Origin: Bdellovibrio sp.
Lineage (GTDB): Bacteria; Bdellovibrionota; Bacteriovoracia; Bacteriovoracales; Bacteriovoracaceae
Length of the DNA: 64,000 bases
Assembly (NCBI GenBank): GCA_016187935.1
Contig: JACPIU010000026.1
Span: 248,001 to 312,000 of the forward strand
Direction: 5' to 3'
The notes beneath the pieces were generated by a model that worked only from the letters and a program-made list of their open reading frames with translations, searched no databases and was not told where the DNA came from. Shown here in pieces: positions 25,266 to 34,143 of the stretch. Position 1 is the first letter of the stretch. Every line of letters begins with the position of its first letter. The position numbers and the translations under genes were made by a program.

Positions 25266-26752
25266 TACATTCTTTCACTGAGACGACTCGTTCTACACCA
25301 ACTACTTCTCCAAAGTTTAGGCTAAATCAGGCGGCCCAAAATTTTTTTTATTCAATAAAGTCGTCTCGGAAGGAGTCGTTTACCCTTTCTGTATTACTTA
25401 ATGATTTTTTGAAAAATTCTGTCTTGACCCATCCTGGTATCGAAAGGGCCGATATCTCTCAATTTGAAAAAGTAGATCGCGTTGATCGTTTTCTGAAATT
25501 CTTCACCACTATCCAAATAATAATTCACCAAAAAGGAAGATCGCTGGCTTCCAGCCATCTCTTTTCCCATGAAAGAAGCTATATTGAAAAAATAAATGCA
25601 GAAATTTTTAACAAAATATTTCGACAGATCAAAAAGAGCAAGCAGCGAATTTTTAAATCGGAACAATTTTCTTTTGCAACAACAGAAACCATTGCAACGC
25701 TTGGTTATTTTATTGCAAAAGAATATGAATTCAAAAATTATGATGTCCTCTTCCTTGCATCGTGGGACAGTTTTCTAAGGCCCACAAATGATGATATTAA
25801 TCTTTTCAACACTATGGCTCCGGCTTTTATCATTTACTTTGCGTTCTCATATTTAAGTTCGGAAAATTATGAAATTTCAGAGTTAAATTCCGAGGCATTT
25901 AAGAAAATTCCGTTTGGGCTAGTTCTCTATAATCGTTATCTGGGAACTATAAAGAATAATTTTGAATCATCAAAAAAAAGCTTACAGGAAGCAAAATTTC
26001 CACTTTTCTCACATCCTCTCTTCCCATGCTATTTTGACGTAAATACGGATAATCAAGTCGTCGCTCAAATTTTCCATTTTCAGAGGATATCTCTCTTGGG
26101 AGAATTAATTAATACCCTGAAACATGAGTTAAGTAATCCCATTTTTGCAATGAAACTTAGCTCATCACTATATGAAAATGAAGCGACAAAAGTAGGAACG
26201 GAAAATGCTGAAGTATTTAGAGAAATTGGAAAATCAGCCGACCGATGTTTGAAAACGCTGGAGAATTTTTCAACAATCTACCTGGATACAAATACGGGTA
26301 GTGTGCTGACGGTGGCTGAACTTCTTGACGAGGTACTAGTGCTAACAAAAAGCGCCACCAGAAGCATTAAAAAAAGCGTCATAATTCCAGGCGAAATTCA
26401 AAATTTCAATATTTGTGCCAACCATTGGGCAATTTCCCAAGTGATTTTTAATCTTGTCATAAATGCATCACAGGCCCTATCTTCTATTTCAGCGATACAA
26501 CCTGAGATTAAAATATTTGTGAAGAAAGAAAAATCCAACATTTCCTTCGATATTATTGATAACGGACCAGGTATTGATAGCGAAATAGCGAAGAGAATTT
26601 TCGAGCCTTTTTTCACTACAAAAGAGGATGGTACCGGATTAGGGCTGGCCATCTGTAAGGGGTTGGCAAATAAGTTGAATGGCTCTCTGAGTTTAGTGAA
26701 TCCAGGTCATGCTGGTGCTCATTTCGCACTTGTCATACCAGTGGGGGGATAA
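25211..26752 (+). CDS. Sensor histidine kinase without recognised sensor domain
   Basis: 513 aa. The H-box LKHELSNPIFAMK places the phospho-acceptor at H305; N-box VINASQAL, G1 DNGPGID and GTGLGLAI are present. The first 280 residues are helical and soluble-looking, with no membrane span, so it is probably a cytosolic kinase. GTG 25211 overlaps the upstream gene by 55 nt. Followed 2 nt later by its probable receiver partner. Confidence 0.86.
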   Translation: MENSNFFKNKEQAWAAYLVHSFTETTRSTPTTSPKFRLNQAAQNFFYSIKSSRKESFTLSVLLNDFLKNSVLTHPGIERADISQFEKVDRVDRFLKFFTTIQIIIHQKGRSLASSHLFSHERSYIEKINAEIFNKIFRQIKKSKQRIFKSEQFSFATTETIATLGYFIAKEYEFKNYDVLFLASWDSFLRPTNDDINLFNTMAPAFIIYFAFSYLSSENYEISELNSEAFKKIPFGLVLYNRYLGTIKNNFESSKKSLQEAKFPLFSHPLFPCYFDVNTDNQVVAQIFHFQRISLLGELINTLKHELSNPIFAMKLSSSLYENEATKVGTENAEVFREIGKSADRCLKTLENFSTIYLDTNTGSVLTVAELLDEVLVLTKSATRSIKKSVIIPGEIQNFNICANHWAISQVIFNLVINASQALSSISAIQPEIKIFVKKEKSNISFDIIDNGPGIDSEIAKRIFEPFFTTKEDGTGLGLAICKGLANKLNGSLSLVNPGHAGAHFALVIPVGG

Positions 26753-26754
26753 GC

Positions 26755-27123
26755 TTGAAATTCCTTATTGTTGAAGATGAGATTTTGATTCAGAAATCTA
26801 TCAAGAAAATGCTTGAACTTCATGGGCATGAAGTTGATGCCACGGTTAGTGGCGCACAGGCGCTCGATTTGCTAAGAATGCAAAAATATGATCGCGTTAT
26901 TTGTGACTTGATGCTTAAAGATATTACTGGCTTTGAGATTCTGGAAGAGTGTAAAGCTCTATTTTCACCCGAGATTATTCGAGAAATGTTTATAATTATT
27001 ACAGCATATAGCTCAGATCAGATTTTAAATTTAGCAACACAATATGGATGCAACCTGATCAAGAAACCTTTTGTAGATTTTAAAAGCACTATTGATTTTT
27101 TTATCTATAATAGAGCTGAGTAA
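26755..27123 (+). CDS. Single-domain response regulator
   Basis: A 122-aa CheY-type receiver: acidic pocket VEDE (near residue 7), phospho-acceptor D51 in VICDLMLKD and the conserved lysine in LIKKPF. No output domain, so it likely acts by protein contact. TTG start with a G-rich SD. It is encoded 2 nt after the kinase. Confidence 0.9.
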   Translation: MKFLIVEDEILIQKSIKKMLELHGHEVDATVSGAQALDLLRMQKYDRVICDLMLKDITGFEILEECKALFSPEIIREMFIIITAYSSDQILNLATQYGCNLIKKPFVDFKSTIDFFIYNRAE

Positions 27124-27131
27124 GGAATCAT

Positions 27132-28031
27132 ATGCAAAAAAAAGCTTCCCATGTTGGGATTATACTACGCCCTAGGAATTCACATGATCTAAGCATCACA
27201 CTTCAGGCACTTTTTCCTTGGCTTCAGCGTCGTTTGGTTAAAATCTTGATTTCAGAGCAAGAGAAATTGCGAGTTGAACAACTTATCCCAGGACTAAGTG
27301 GAGTGGATTTTGTTACAGAAGATAAACTTTTCGCAGATGCTGATCTTATTATTGGGCTGGGTGGAGATGGAACATTATTAGGGATTGCAAGGCGGGCCTC
27401 CGAGACATGTGCTCCAATTTTCGGAGTGAATGTTGGGCATATGGGATTTATTGCAGAGTTCTCAAAAAACGAATTCTATGATCAATTGCAAAATACTTTG
27501 GATGGCAATTTTAGATTAATTCAATTTCCTACCTTTCAAGCAGAGCTTTCCAAAAAAGATGTTCCTTGGTTTAAGGAAACATTTTTAAATGATGCGGTAA
27601 TTAGTAAAAATGCTATTTCAAGGCCTATTGCCTTTTCAACATATTTAAAAAGCGAACACATTTTTGATATGTCGGGGGATGGATTGATTGTTAGCTCACC
27701 TCTTGGTTCAACAGCTTACTCTCTTGCCGCTGGAGGGCCAATTATTCCGCCGGATGTTGAGGCATTAGTTCTGACGCCAATTTGTCCGCATGGTTTGACT
27801 CATCGTCCTCTGGTCGTTTCGAATAAAGAGGAAATTATTGTAAAACTGTCTCAAATTAGTGAGCCTGTGACATTAACACTCGACGGCCAAAAGGCCATTA
27901 CCATGGACCGTTGGGACACAGTCACTATCAAAAAATGCAGTAATAAAACGATTTCATTTGTGAAAAATGAAAAGAAATCATACTTCAATACATTGAAAGA
28001 TAAATTTTATCACGGCATAAAGGCCAAATAA
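27132..28031 (+). CDS. nadK: NAD kinase
   Basis: 299 aa: NAD + ATP to NADP. GLGGDGTLLGIARR carries the catalytic GGDGT; FLNDAVI, SGDGLIVSSPLGSTAYSLAAGGP and LTPICPHGLTHRPLV are NAD-kinase blocks. It precedes recN, a common neighbour. Confidence 0.96.
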   Translation: MQKKASHVGIILRPRNSHDLSITLQALFPWLQRRLVKILISEQEKLRVEQLIPGLSGVDFVTEDKLFADADLIIGLGGDGTLLGIARRASETCAPIFGVNVGHMGFIAEFSKNEFYDQLQNTLDGNFRLIQFPTFQAELSKKDVPWFKETFLNDAVISKNAISRPIAFSTYLKSEHIFDMSGDGLIVSSPLGSTAYSLAAGGPIIPPDVEALVLTPICPHGLTHRPLVVSNKEEIIVKLSQISEPVTLTLDGQKAITMDRWDTVTIKKCSNKTISFVKNEKKSYFNTLKDKFYHGIKAK

Positions 28032-28042
28032 GAGGATTAAAC

Positions 28043-29680
28043 ATGATTAAAGGGTTATTTTTAAAAACATTGACTCTTAAAAATTTCGCGACCTTTGAAG
28101 ACTGCAACATTAATTTTGCAGATGGTCTTAACTGCATCATTGGTGAGACTGGTTCAGGAAAAAGTTTGATCCTTGATGCCCTCCAAATTATTTTTGGCCA
28201 CCGTGCAGATAAAAAAATTATTAGAAAAGGTACCGATGGTGCCTTGATTGAAGCAATTTTTGTTGGGAATAATAACCCACAAGTCAAAGAATTTTTTGAT
28301 CACCTGGGTTTTCCGTTTCAGGATGGTGAAGTTGTTATAAAACGATTGATCAGTATAGCTGGTCCTAACAAATGTTTCCTCAATTTCCAGGCCTGCCAAA
28401 CATCCCATCTGACAGATGTAGCAAATTTTTTCATAGATTTTGTCGGGCAATTTGAAAACCAAAAACTTCTATCGGAAGAATATCACTTACAGCTCATCGA
28501 TCATTACATAAAAGATATCAATCTTGCGGAATATCGTAAGACATTTTCGATATTACAAAATAAAAGAGAAGAGCTAAGAAATTTACAGGTCAAGGCCTCT
28601 GAGAGAATTCAGAAAAAAGATTTTCTAACCTTTCAAATAGAAGAGCTTCGTGCTTTTAATCCAAGTGCCGATGATGAGTTCCAAATTCTTGTCCTCAAAG
28701 AAAAAATTATAAATAAAGAACAAATACTAGGGGCCTGCTCGCAGATTAATGCCATTCTTGTCGATGAAGACTTATCTATCGCATCAGGCTTGATAAAGAT
28801 AATGAAAGCGATTGAAAAATCGAAGCTAGCATTGTCGGAAAATTTAGCAGGTAAACTTCATGAATTTAGAAATTTTATCGATGAGTTTACTTTTGAATTG
28901 AGTAAAATTGCGGATATTTATAGTGACGAGAATCTTGATATCAATTTTGTGTTGGAGCGTTTGGATCGCTATCAAAAATTGAAGCGTAAATATAATTGCG
29001 ATGCAAATGGGTTACAATTGATTCTTGAACGCTTTGAGCAAGAACTTGCATCCATTGAGATTGAAAGCTATCACGTAAACGAGTTAGAGATCGAAATTAA
29101 TAAATATGAGCAAAAGGCCAATAACCTTGCATGCGTGATCTCTGAAAAGCGTCGAAATGCCGCTTGCGAAATCTCGAAACATATCACCTTGGGAATTCAA
29201 CAGTTAAATATGGTTGGTGCGAAACTTAATATTTCGCTTGAATCTAATGAGCATTTAAGCATAACAGGTCGTGATCAGATCCACTTTATGGTTGAAACGA
29301 ACCCTGGTGAAGGTATGCATCGGATAAAAGAGATCGCTTCTGGAGGAGAACTCAGTCGCATTCTGCTCTCTATCCGGCGCGTTTTTTCAGTAAAAGATTC
29401 AATAAGTATTTTTCTCTTTGATGAAATCGAGAGCGGAATTGGAGGGGAAACAGCACTGAAAATTGGAGCAGCATTGAAGGATGTGGCAAAACATAGTCAA
29501 GTCATTGTCATTACCCATCTTCCACAGATTGCAGTCAATTCCGATAAAATCACAGAGATTGTGAAACAGACCCGCTCATCTCAGAAAGATGATTGTAGAA
29601 CTATTTCTATAGCAAAAGATTTTACTTATAAAAATCAAAAGGAGCTTTACGCCGTGATGGCGCCTATGCAAATGCAATAA
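28043..29680 (+). CDS. recN: DNA repair protein RecN
   Basis: 545-aa SMC-like ATPase. Walker A is IGETGSGKS, the signature is ASGGELSRILLS, Walker B is IFLFDEIESGIGGETA, and a long coiled coil lies between. RecN tethers and repairs double-strand breaks. AGAGGATTAAAC precedes the ATG. It overlaps lpxH by 17 nt. Confidence 0.95.
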   Translation: MIKGLFLKTLTLKNFATFEDCNINFADGLNCIIGETGSGKSLILDALQIIFGHRADKKIIRKGTDGALIEAIFVGNNNPQVKEFFDHLGFPFQDGEVVIKRLISIAGPNKCFLNFQACQTSHLTDVANFFIDFVGQFENQKLLSEEYHLQLIDHYIKDINLAEYRKTFSILQNKREELRNLQVKASERIQKKDFLTFQIEELRAFNPSADDEFQILVLKEKIINKEQILGACSQINAILVDEDLSIASGLIKIMKAIEKSKLALSENLAGKLHEFRNFIDEFTFELSKIADIYSDENLDINFVLERLDRYQKLKRKYNCDANGLQLILERFEQELASIEIESYHVNELEIEINKYEQKANNLACVISEKRRNAACEISKHITLGIQQLNMVGAKLNISLESNEHLSITGRDQIHFMVETNPGEGMHRIKEIASGGELSRILLSIRRVFSVKDSISIFLFDEIESGIGGETALKIGAALKDVAKHSQVIVITHLPQIAVNSDKITEIVKQTRSSQKDDCRTISIAKDFTYKNQKELYAVMAPMQMQ

Positions 29681-30407
29681 GTGCTGCTCTTTGTGCATCG
29701 ACATAAGCACAAAGCCTCGTGTTTGCTGGGTTACCGTTATTAAGTACAATTGCTCCTTGGCTTAATGCGAAGGAATCCTGCAGATGTGAATGTCCGATAA
29801 TGAGAACATCAAACTTTTTTTTCGTCCAAAATTGTTGGGTGGCATCCCGGAATTTTTGTCGAATTACATCATCATTCAGATGCTTCTGTTTCTTGTTCAT
29901 TCGGGAATGATTTGACCAGAAATGCCCAATACCGGTAACTAATCTATAAGGAGCAATTTTGGCGAGAAGACTGACAAAGCGTCCGCGCAGAATGAATCTC
30001 GAATAAATATTGTATCCCAGAGAACTGTTGCCCAGATCATCCCCATGGGAAATATAAAGTATTTTATGTCCAAATTGGATACTGGTAGCTCCCTTTGAAT
30101 ATGTAAAGTTGGGAAATTTCGTAAATCCGATTAGGCGGAAGAAACCCTCTAAATGAAAATCATGATTACCTTCAAGATAATAAATTTTTATACCTTTTCT
30201 TAATCCCTCCCTGATCAACTCGAATGCAGGCTTGAAGTCATGGTAAAATTCTAAATGCGGCCCAATCATTAAATCAAAAATATCACCAAGAAGACCAATG
30301 TGAGTAATTTCCTGCTCTAGGCAGTAATTGAGAAAAAGGTTAAACATTTCGTATGATGGGTCGTTAGCAGACTTTATGTGAAGGTCGGATATCGAAGCAA
30401 ATTTCAT
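29664..30407 (-). CDS. lpxH: UDP-2,3-diacylglucosamine diphosphatase-like metallophosphoesterase
   Basis: 247 aa. The metallophosphoesterase motifs are ISDLHIKS, GLLGDIFDLMIG, EGNHDFHLEG and IGHSHLQDSF, with HGDDLGN between, as in LpxH, which forms lipid X in lipid A synthesis. Supports a lipid A-bearing outer membrane. Another calcineurin-fold phosphatase is the alternative. Confidence 0.85.
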   Translation of the reverse strand: MKFASISDLHIKSANDPSYEMFNLFLNYCLEQEITHIGLLGDIFDLMIGPHLEFYHDFKPAFELIREGLRKGIKIYYLEGNHDFHLEGFFRLIGFTKFPNFTYSKGATSIQFGHKILYISHGDDLGNSSLGYNIYSRFILRGRFVSLLAKIAPYRLVTGIGHFWSNHSRMNKKQKHLNDDVIRQKFRDATQQFWTKKKFDVLIIGHSHLQDSFALSQGAIVLNNGNPANTRLCAYVDAQRAALIAFA

Positions 30408-30434
30408 CTGAGGTTTATATCATAAATGAAATGT

Positions 30435-30464
30435 CCCCCCAATGAGATTATTCTCACTGGGGGG
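30435..30464 (-). terminator. Hairpin downstream of flagellin gene
   Basis: Arms CCCCCCAATGAGA and TCTCACTGGGGGG pair at 12 of 13 positions with loop TTAT. It lies 52 nt past the flagellin stop. The T tail is weak (ACATTTCATTT on minus), so it may also act as a 3' stabiliser. Confidence 0.6.
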
Positions 30465-30515
30465 TGGGTTTAAGAAGCAGGTAGGCGAAACCATGTAAGT
30501 TACAGCATACCTATC

Positions 30516-31346
30516 TTAGATAAGCTTTAATGCTGAGTTAGGAATCATATTTGCCTGTGCCAAGGCGGCAATACCAGCACTCTTTACAATGGTGCTTGCG
30601 GCAAGTTGTGCGGCTGAATTCGCAACATCTGTATCTTCTATTACAGATCGTGCATGCTCCTGGTTCACGCTCTGAACATCAAGAGTTGAAGCTGAATGCT
30701 GTAGTCTGTTTTGAATGGCACCTAAACTTGCTCTCTGTCCACTCACGGCACTAATGGCTTGGTCTATTGAAGCGACTGAAGTTAATGCTTCACCTTTCGA
30801 GGACACAGACGTGCCACTAATCCCAATTGAGCTGGAGGATGCGTTTGTCTGCCCGGAATCGTATTTTATAATATTTTGATCGCCACCTTTTGACCCGACG
30901 TGAAAGTCCAGTACACCCTTTCCTTCACCGTCAAGCAGGTGGACGCCGTTAAATTCTGTTGAAGCCGAGATTCGATCAACCTCTTTGGATAGTTCTTGAT
31001 ATTCTAGGTTGAGCATGGCCCTTTCAGATTCCCCAACGGTATCTGAAGCTGATTGGATTGATAGCTCACGCAATCGCACCAAAATGTTTGAGATTTCGTT
31101 CAAACTTCCTTCTGCCGTTTGAACCATGGAAACCCCATCATTGGCATTTCTACTGGCCTGATTTAAGCTGCGAGTTTGCGCCTCTAAGTTCTTGGCGATC
31201 GCCAAACCAGCGGCATCATCCCCGGCCTTGGTAATTCTCTTTCCTGAGGAAAGTCTTTCGAGTTCCCTGTCCGAATCTGCTGACACATCTCTGATGTGCT
31301 TCTGCACCGCTATGGATGCAATGTTGGTAGCAATTCTTAAACCCAT
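30516..31346 (-). CDS. Flagellin (short, paralogue 1)
   Basis: 276-aa flagellin with N-terminal D0/D1 (MGLRIATNIASIAVQKHIR, LSSGKRITKAGDDAAGLAIA) and C-terminal D1/D0 ending ALAQANMIPNSALKLI; the variable D2/D3 domains are largely absent. Exported by the flagellar secretion system and chaperoned by FliS. SD CAGGAGA. Preceded by a FliA promoter at 31392-31418. Confidence 0.94.
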   Translation of the reverse strand: MGLRIATNIASIAVQKHIRDVSADSDRELERLSSGKRITKAGDDAAGLAIAKNLEAQTRSLNQASRNANDGVSMVQTAEGSLNEISNILVRLRELSIQSASDTVGESERAMLNLEYQELSKEVDRISASTEFNGVHLLDGEGKGVLDFHVGSKGGDQNIIKYDSGQTNASSSSIGISGTSVSSKGEALTSVASIDQAISAVSGQRASLGAIQNRLQHSASTLDVQSVNQEHARSVIEDTDVANSAAQLAASTIVKSAGIAALAQANMIPNSALKLI

Positions 31347-31391
31347 TTTCAGTCTCCTGTTATGTCCGACCCTTTCTATCGGACAAATACC

Positions 31392-31418
31392 CTATCGGAG
31401 TTCCCAAAAATTACTTTA
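31392..31418 (-). promoter_or_regulatory. FliA (sigma-28) promoter of flagellin paralogue 1
   Basis: Minus strand: TAAAGTAA (31418-31411), 11-nt spacer, TCCGATAG (31399-31392). Each box matches the FliA consensus TAAAGTTT-N11-GCCGATAA at six of eight positions with the exact spacing. It lies 46 nt before the ATG. The leader then forms a hairpin with arms TGTCCGA/TCGGACA (31357-31379 region). Confidence 0.75.
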
Positions 31419-31460
31419 GTATTTTTATCGGTTACCAAAAAAATGTCTCGTTGGAGTAAT

Positions 31461-31490
31461 AAAAAAGGGGGAGATTTGCTCCTCTCCCCC
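31461..31490 (-). terminator. Intrinsic terminator of flagellin paralogue 2
   Basis: Minus strand GGGGGAGA, 8-nt loop, TCTCCCCC and then TTTTTTATT. An 8-bp GC-rich stem with a six-T run, 41 nt after the flagellin stop. Confidence 0.85.
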
Positions 31491-31530
31491 CTGGTTGGTA
31501 TTGTGTACAAATCACTGCACATTCAGTAAC

Positions 31531-32364
31531 TTAGCCGATCAATTTGAGGGCTCCTTGGCCTACTTGATTGGCTTGAGCTAAAACTGAAGTACTGGCAGCG
31601 CTGAGAATGTTTGCACGAGCAAATTGGGCACTCTCATTGGCCACATCGGCATCACGAATTCGCGAATTCGCAGCAGATAAGTTCTCTGTCTTTACATCAA
31701 GGTTGCTGATGGTCGACTGCAGTCTATTTTGGAGAGCACCGAGATTTGCTCGATTGCCGTTTACAGCATCGAGGGCCATATCGATAGCGCTCAAATTAGT
31801 TTGCGCCTTCCCTTTTTCATCTACAGCTGTGCCTTTCAACCCCAATGCATCAGAGGTGACGTTAGCTGCTCCAGAATCGTAAGCGATTCGATCGTTTATT
31901 TCGTGGTTTTCGGTTCCCACTTGAAATTCAAGTTTATCTCCTTCCCCTTTTAAGAGAGATCGACCGTTAAAAGTCGTTGAATTTGCAATACGATCGATTT
32001 CACTGCTCAGTTGTTGATATTCCAAATTGGTAAACCTGCGTTCGTTATCACCCAAGGTGTCGTTGGCGGCTTGCACAGACAGTTCGCGCAACCTAATGAG
32101 GATGCTCGAGACTTCTTCCAATCCACCTTCAGCAACTTGAATCATACTAATACCATCCTGAGCGTTTCTCGATGCCTGTTGCGTGCCTCTAATTGTGGCC
32201 TTCATTTTTTCACTGATGGCCAAACCAGCAGCATCATCACTGGCACGATTTATGCGCATACCGGAAGATAGTTTTTCTAAACTTCCGTCCTGCTCATGCT
32301 TAATTTTCGATAAACTCCTCTGTGCACCAATTGACTGTACGTTTGTTGCAATTCTCAAACCCAT
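31531..32364 (-). CDS. Flagellin (short, paralogue 2)
   Basis: 277-aa flagellin very similar to paralogue 1: MGLRIATNVQSIGAQRSL, LSSGMRINRASDDAAGLAIS, C-terminal SVLAQANQVGQGALKLIG. SD GAGGAG 9 nt before ATG. Its leader contains a hairpin and a five-codon upstream ORF (separate entries). Having two or more adjacent flagellins is usual in Bdellovibrionota. Confidence 0.95.
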   Translation of the reverse strand: MGLRIATNVQSIGAQRSLSKIKHEQDGSLEKLSSGMRINRASDDAAGLAISEKMKATIRGTQQASRNAQDGISMIQVAEGGLEEVSSILIRLRELSVQAANDTLGDNERRFTNLEYQQLSSEIDRIANSTTFNGRSLLKGEGDKLEFQVGTENHEINDRIAYDSGAANVTSDALGLKGTAVDEKGKAQTNLSAIDMALDAVNGNRANLGALQNRLQSTISNLDVKTENLSAANSRIRDADVANESAQFARANILSAASTSVLAQANQVGQGALKLIG

Positions 32365-32367
32365 AAC

Positions 32368-32385
32368 CTAATCTCCTCTAAACAT
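32368..32385 (-). CDS. Five-codon upstream ORF in flagellin leader
   Basis: Minus strand ATG TTT AGA GGA GAT TAG with SD AAGGAGG 5 nt upstream. The stop lies 3 nt before the flagellin ATG, and the flagellin SD (GAGGAG) lies within this ORF. Whether it is translated is unknown. Confidence 0.35.
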   Translation of the reverse strand: MFRGD

Positions 32386-32407
32386 AAAAACCTCCTTGTG
32401 CATTAAA

Positions 32408-32430
32408 AAATTAGACTCCTTGTCTAATTT
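32408..32430 (-). promoter_or_regulatory. Leader hairpin upstream of flagellin paralogue 2
   Basis: AAATTAGAC-AAGGA-GTCTAATTT on the minus strand: 9-bp stem whose loop and closing base spell the SD core AAGGAG, followed by a T run (TTTTTT). It could be an mRNA stabiliser, an attenuator or an SD decoy. Confidence 0.45.
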
Positions 32431-32448
32431 CATGTTTCAAACCAAACC

Positions 32449-32466
32449 AAGCATTGCAAAATGCTT
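32449..32466. repeat. Inverted repeat upstream of flagellin paralogue 2
   Basis: AAGCATT-GCAA-AATGCTT, 7-bp perfect arms. Just beyond it (32475 area) lies a partial FliA -10 (TTCCGATT on minus) with a poor -35. Confidence 0.35.
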
Positions 32467-32562
32467 ACGAAACCAATCGGAAAATTCTGCCACATGGTTG
32501 AGTTAAAAATGTCAATGTAAGTCGGAAAATGAGAGGCAATAGTTTATAAAAATGATCAGATG

Positions 32563-32931
32563 TTATTGAAGATTTAAGGAATTGCAGATTTCCGATATAA
32601 ATGATCCAGTATCTAAAGCAAAAAGATCACATTTATTTTTATAACGAGTGGGGATAAAAATGAATTCCTTTTGTATAGAAATCCTTTGGGAAGGATTGAA
32701 GTCAAGAGTAGAAGATATATTTCTCGTAAGAAACAATCCATCACAAACACCAAGCGAACTACATAAGCATTTGTCAAACTCGGCCTTCGATTTGAGGTTC
32801 AGCGTGCAAAAATGTGAATAATCGTTTTCATCGTTTGGAGTATAGACCTGATTTGTGACTAAGAACCAATGGTAACTTTTATTAACATTGTATTTATAGT
32901 GTTTTGGCAATGAGAAAAAAAGATAGAGCAT
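32563..32931 (-). CDS. Hypothetical protein downstream of hldE
   Basis: 122 aa starting 3 nt after hldE. No recognised domain; cysteine-containing central part (KCLCSSLGVCDGLF) and beta-type C terminus. Kept because it fills the space tightly and has ATG plus GAGAG, but it could be spurious. Confidence 0.45.
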   Translation of the reverse strand: MLYLFFSLPKHYKYNVNKSYHWFLVTNQVYTPNDENDYSHFCTLNLKSKAEFDKCLCSSLGVCDGLFLTRNISSTLDFNPSQRISIQKEFIFIPTRYKNKCDLFALDTGSFISEICNSLNLQ

Positions 32932-32934
32932 CTC

Positions 32935-33387
32935 TCAATCTACTTTAATACGACTGATAATGTTTGTTGTGGAAAAGCCATTTACGAACTTAAGTGATTT
33001 AACGTCACCACCGCTCGCAAGGACAAAATCTGAACCAACAATTTTATCAACACTCCAGTCGCCTCCCTTCACGAGCACATTAGGACGAATATATTTGATC
33101 AGTTCCAGGGGCGTGTCTTCATGGAAAATCTGAACAAAATCAACTGAACGGAGATTTTCCAAAACAATTTTTCTATCTTGCTCGGAGTTTATTGGTCGCT
33201 CCGGGCCCTTGAGTTTTTTAACACTGGCATCACTGTTAAGGCCGACAACGAGAATTGTACCGAGTGATTTTGCATCCTTCAAATATTCCACATGACCACG
33301 ATGGAGGATATCAAAACATCCATTGGTAAAAACAATTTTTGTATGTCTGTTTTTAGCAAGAAATTTATCTAAATCTGATCCAAACAT
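32935..33387 (-). CDS. hldE: Heptose-1-phosphate adenylyltransferase (HldE C-domain/RfaE2)
   Basis: 150-aa nucleotidyltransferase: VFTNGCFDILHRGHVEYL with HxGH, GLNSDASVKKLKGPERP, and VLVKGGDW. It makes ADP-heptose from heptose-1-phosphate, as a stand-alone domain (HldE of E. coli fuses it to the kinase; no kinase partner in this window). ADP-heptose is the donor for family 9 heptosyltransferases like those at 21279-24646. Confidence 0.9.
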   Translation of the reverse strand: MFGSDLDKFLAKNRHTKIVFTNGCFDILHRGHVEYLKDAKSLGTILVVGLNSDASVKKLKGPERPINSEQDRKIVLENLRSVDFVQIFHEDTPLELIKYIRPNVLVKGGDWSVDKIVGSDFVLASGGDVKSLKFVNGFSTTNIISRIKVD

Positions 33388-34100
33388 TATTTTTTCAATG
33401 CTGTTTTAGAAAGTTTACCTTGAAAATCCAGGGCAGCAGGGATACCAAATCCCATTAACGAGATTAAGGTAATCAGTGCTCTAATAAAAGTATCCTTCAT
33501 CTCAATTTGATCTTTGTCTGTAGAAATTACTTTTATAGACATTAAAGATTTTCCAATTGAGGAATTTAAATCAAGCAAAGTGAAATAAAATAAATAGAAT
33601 AAACAAAACAATGTCGTAAATAAGAAGTAAAAATCTTTGGATACGGATGAATAAAATGGACCGGTAAAATTACCAAAAGTGATAAAACTAGAACACAAAA
33701 TAATAAACATTGTTCCAAGTCCAATAATTAGTAGATCGATCATCCATGCCAAAAATTGTGGAAGTAAAGCAACATCACTTAAATTAGGTTTTGCATTTGC
33801 GGGGTTAAGAGTGCCGGCCCGTCCTGTGTTCGAAGAAGCTGCTGCAAGGGTAGATCCGTAGATTTTATGTAGAGCAGGCGCGTCGTGCATTTCCTTCGCT
33901 GGTTCCAATTTCGTCTGCACTGATGCAGGAGGATTTATTCGGCTTTTCTGCAGATTTGAAGTCTGTTGAATTTTCGGTTTTGGAAGATTTTGCTTCTCAT
34001 GATGAAATCCTAGACCTTGAGTCAGTGGGCGAAAATTAAATTCATGCAATTGCGAATTATCGTTATTGCTTTCTGGGGTAGTTGAATCACTTGGTGTCAT
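33387..34100 (-). CDS. RDD family membrane protein
   Basis: 237 aa. The N-terminal 115 residues are disordered and polar; RDD follows with LLPQFLAWMIDLLIIGLGT, then two or three spans and SIGKSLMSIKVIST. Function of RDD proteins is undefined. SD GAGG; the stop overlaps the hldE start by 1 nt. Confidence 0.8.
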   Translation of the reverse strand: MTPSDSTTPESNNDNSQLHEFNFRPLTQGLGFHHEKQNLPKPKIQQTSNLQKSRINPPASVQTKLEPAKEMHDAPALHKIYGSTLAAASSNTGRAGTLNPANAKPNLSDVALLPQFLAWMIDLLIIGLGTMFIILCSSFITFGNFTGPFYSSVSKDFYFLFTTLFCLFYLFYFTLLDLNSSIGKSLMSIKVISTDKDQIEMKDTFIRALITLISLMGFGIPAALDFQGKLSKTALKK

Positions 34101-34143
34101 ACAAACCTCACTACTTAACGCGTGTTTCTTTTATTTTAATCAA

